Of a stretch of 64,000 nucleotides of DNA, positions 63,936-64,000 are shown in pieces; position 1 is the first letter of the stretch, and each line of letters opens with the position of its first letter. The notes below the pieces were generated by a model, which saw only the letters and a program-made list of their open reading frames with translations, made no database searches and was not told the DNA's origin. The stretch is from the NCBI GenBank assembly GCA_024280115.1, contig JAJRQT010000203.1, forward strand, positions 18,297-82,296. The letters are read 5' to 3'. A program made the position numbers and the translations under genes. The stretch comes from Bacteroidota bacterium. GTDB taxonomy: Bacteria > Bacteroidota > Bacteroidia > Cytophagales > Cyclobacteriaceae.

Positions 63936-64000
63936 GTTATTTTTCTAAAAATAATCATATTTTAAAATCTTCTTTAGCTTTGCAATGTCAGACTAAACGG

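Noticed and set aside
1..64000. tRNA or rRNA genes
   Set aside because: No cloverleaf-like segment or conserved rRNA stretch was noticed in the intergenic gaps by eye; a covariance-model scan would settle it.

Overview
This 64 kb window is low-GC DNA from a chromosome of the phylum Bacteroidota, most likely a free-living member of the Cytophagales. The assignment rests on several features. There is a PorE-like OmpA protein with TPR and PD40 repeats, and a subtilisin-type protease with a C-terminal type IX secretion sorting domain. There is also a TonB-dependent receptor with a carboxypeptidase-D-like N-terminal domain, an SGNH lipoprotein paired with an OmpP1/FadL porin, and an etfB-etfA-bifunctional nuclease-NupC operon. 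Shine-Dalgarno sequences are not evident ahead of most genes. No tRNA, rRNA, CRISPR array or intact transposase was seen.

Layout: 0-3 kb holds a PorE-like protein cut by the left window edge and a short-chain dehydrogenase. 3.4-7.3 kb holds an MDR reductase and a molybdenum-cofactor cluster (mobA-like and moaC divergent from moeA). 7.4-12 kb is mainly envelope genes: an LpxL-type acyltransferase, an OmpA lipoprotein-like protein, a LysE exporter with an apparent CTG start, a Tat-exported NIPSNAP protein and a Tat-exported sugar isomerase-like protein. 12-18.1 kb holds a multiheme cytochrome with TPRs, then a two-gene cyclic-nucleotide module: a metallo-beta-lactamase/cNMP fusion followed by a cNMP effector. 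18-25.5 kb holds a MazG-like hydrolase, an ArsA-type ATPase, the SGNH/FadL pair and a frameshifted GMC oxidoreductase. 25.7-37 kb is mostly metabolism: acyltransferase, esterase, phasin-like protein, UbiB/AarF kinase, DUF445, HMG-CoA reductase, ETF, BFN nuclease and nucleoside transporter.

37-41 kb holds a three-gene set (glutamine amidotransferase, glutamine-synthetase-like ligase, ethanolamine-type permease) that looks like a gamma-glutamylation route for an amine. 41.5-48 kb holds mnmA, a lipoprotein, the S8 protease, rpe and a TonB receptor. 48-54 kb holds a frameshifted Tat-exported enolase-superfamily enzyme, an amidohydrolase, a MaoC hydratase, an isolated glucose-1-phosphate cytidylyltransferase and a His-rich beta-propeller.

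From 54 kb to the right edge the DNA looks like a patched, accessory region. A block with a zinc-ribbon protein, DUF547, NAD(P)H-hydrate epimerase, selD and a wrecked 3-hydroxyacyl-CoA dehydrogenase lies between two 111-bp direct repeats 4 kb apart. Further right there is a ParD antitoxin whose ParE gene is cut after about nine codons. Next to it is a frameshifted thioredoxin-family gene lying between two 72-bp direct repeats. Several intergenic hairpin elements (near 8.5, 37.3, 41.4 and 58.4 kb) look like REP- or MITE-type repeats. The observations most worth following are the MBL/cNMP module, the CTG-started exporter, the two direct-repeat-bounded blocks and the amine glutamylation set.
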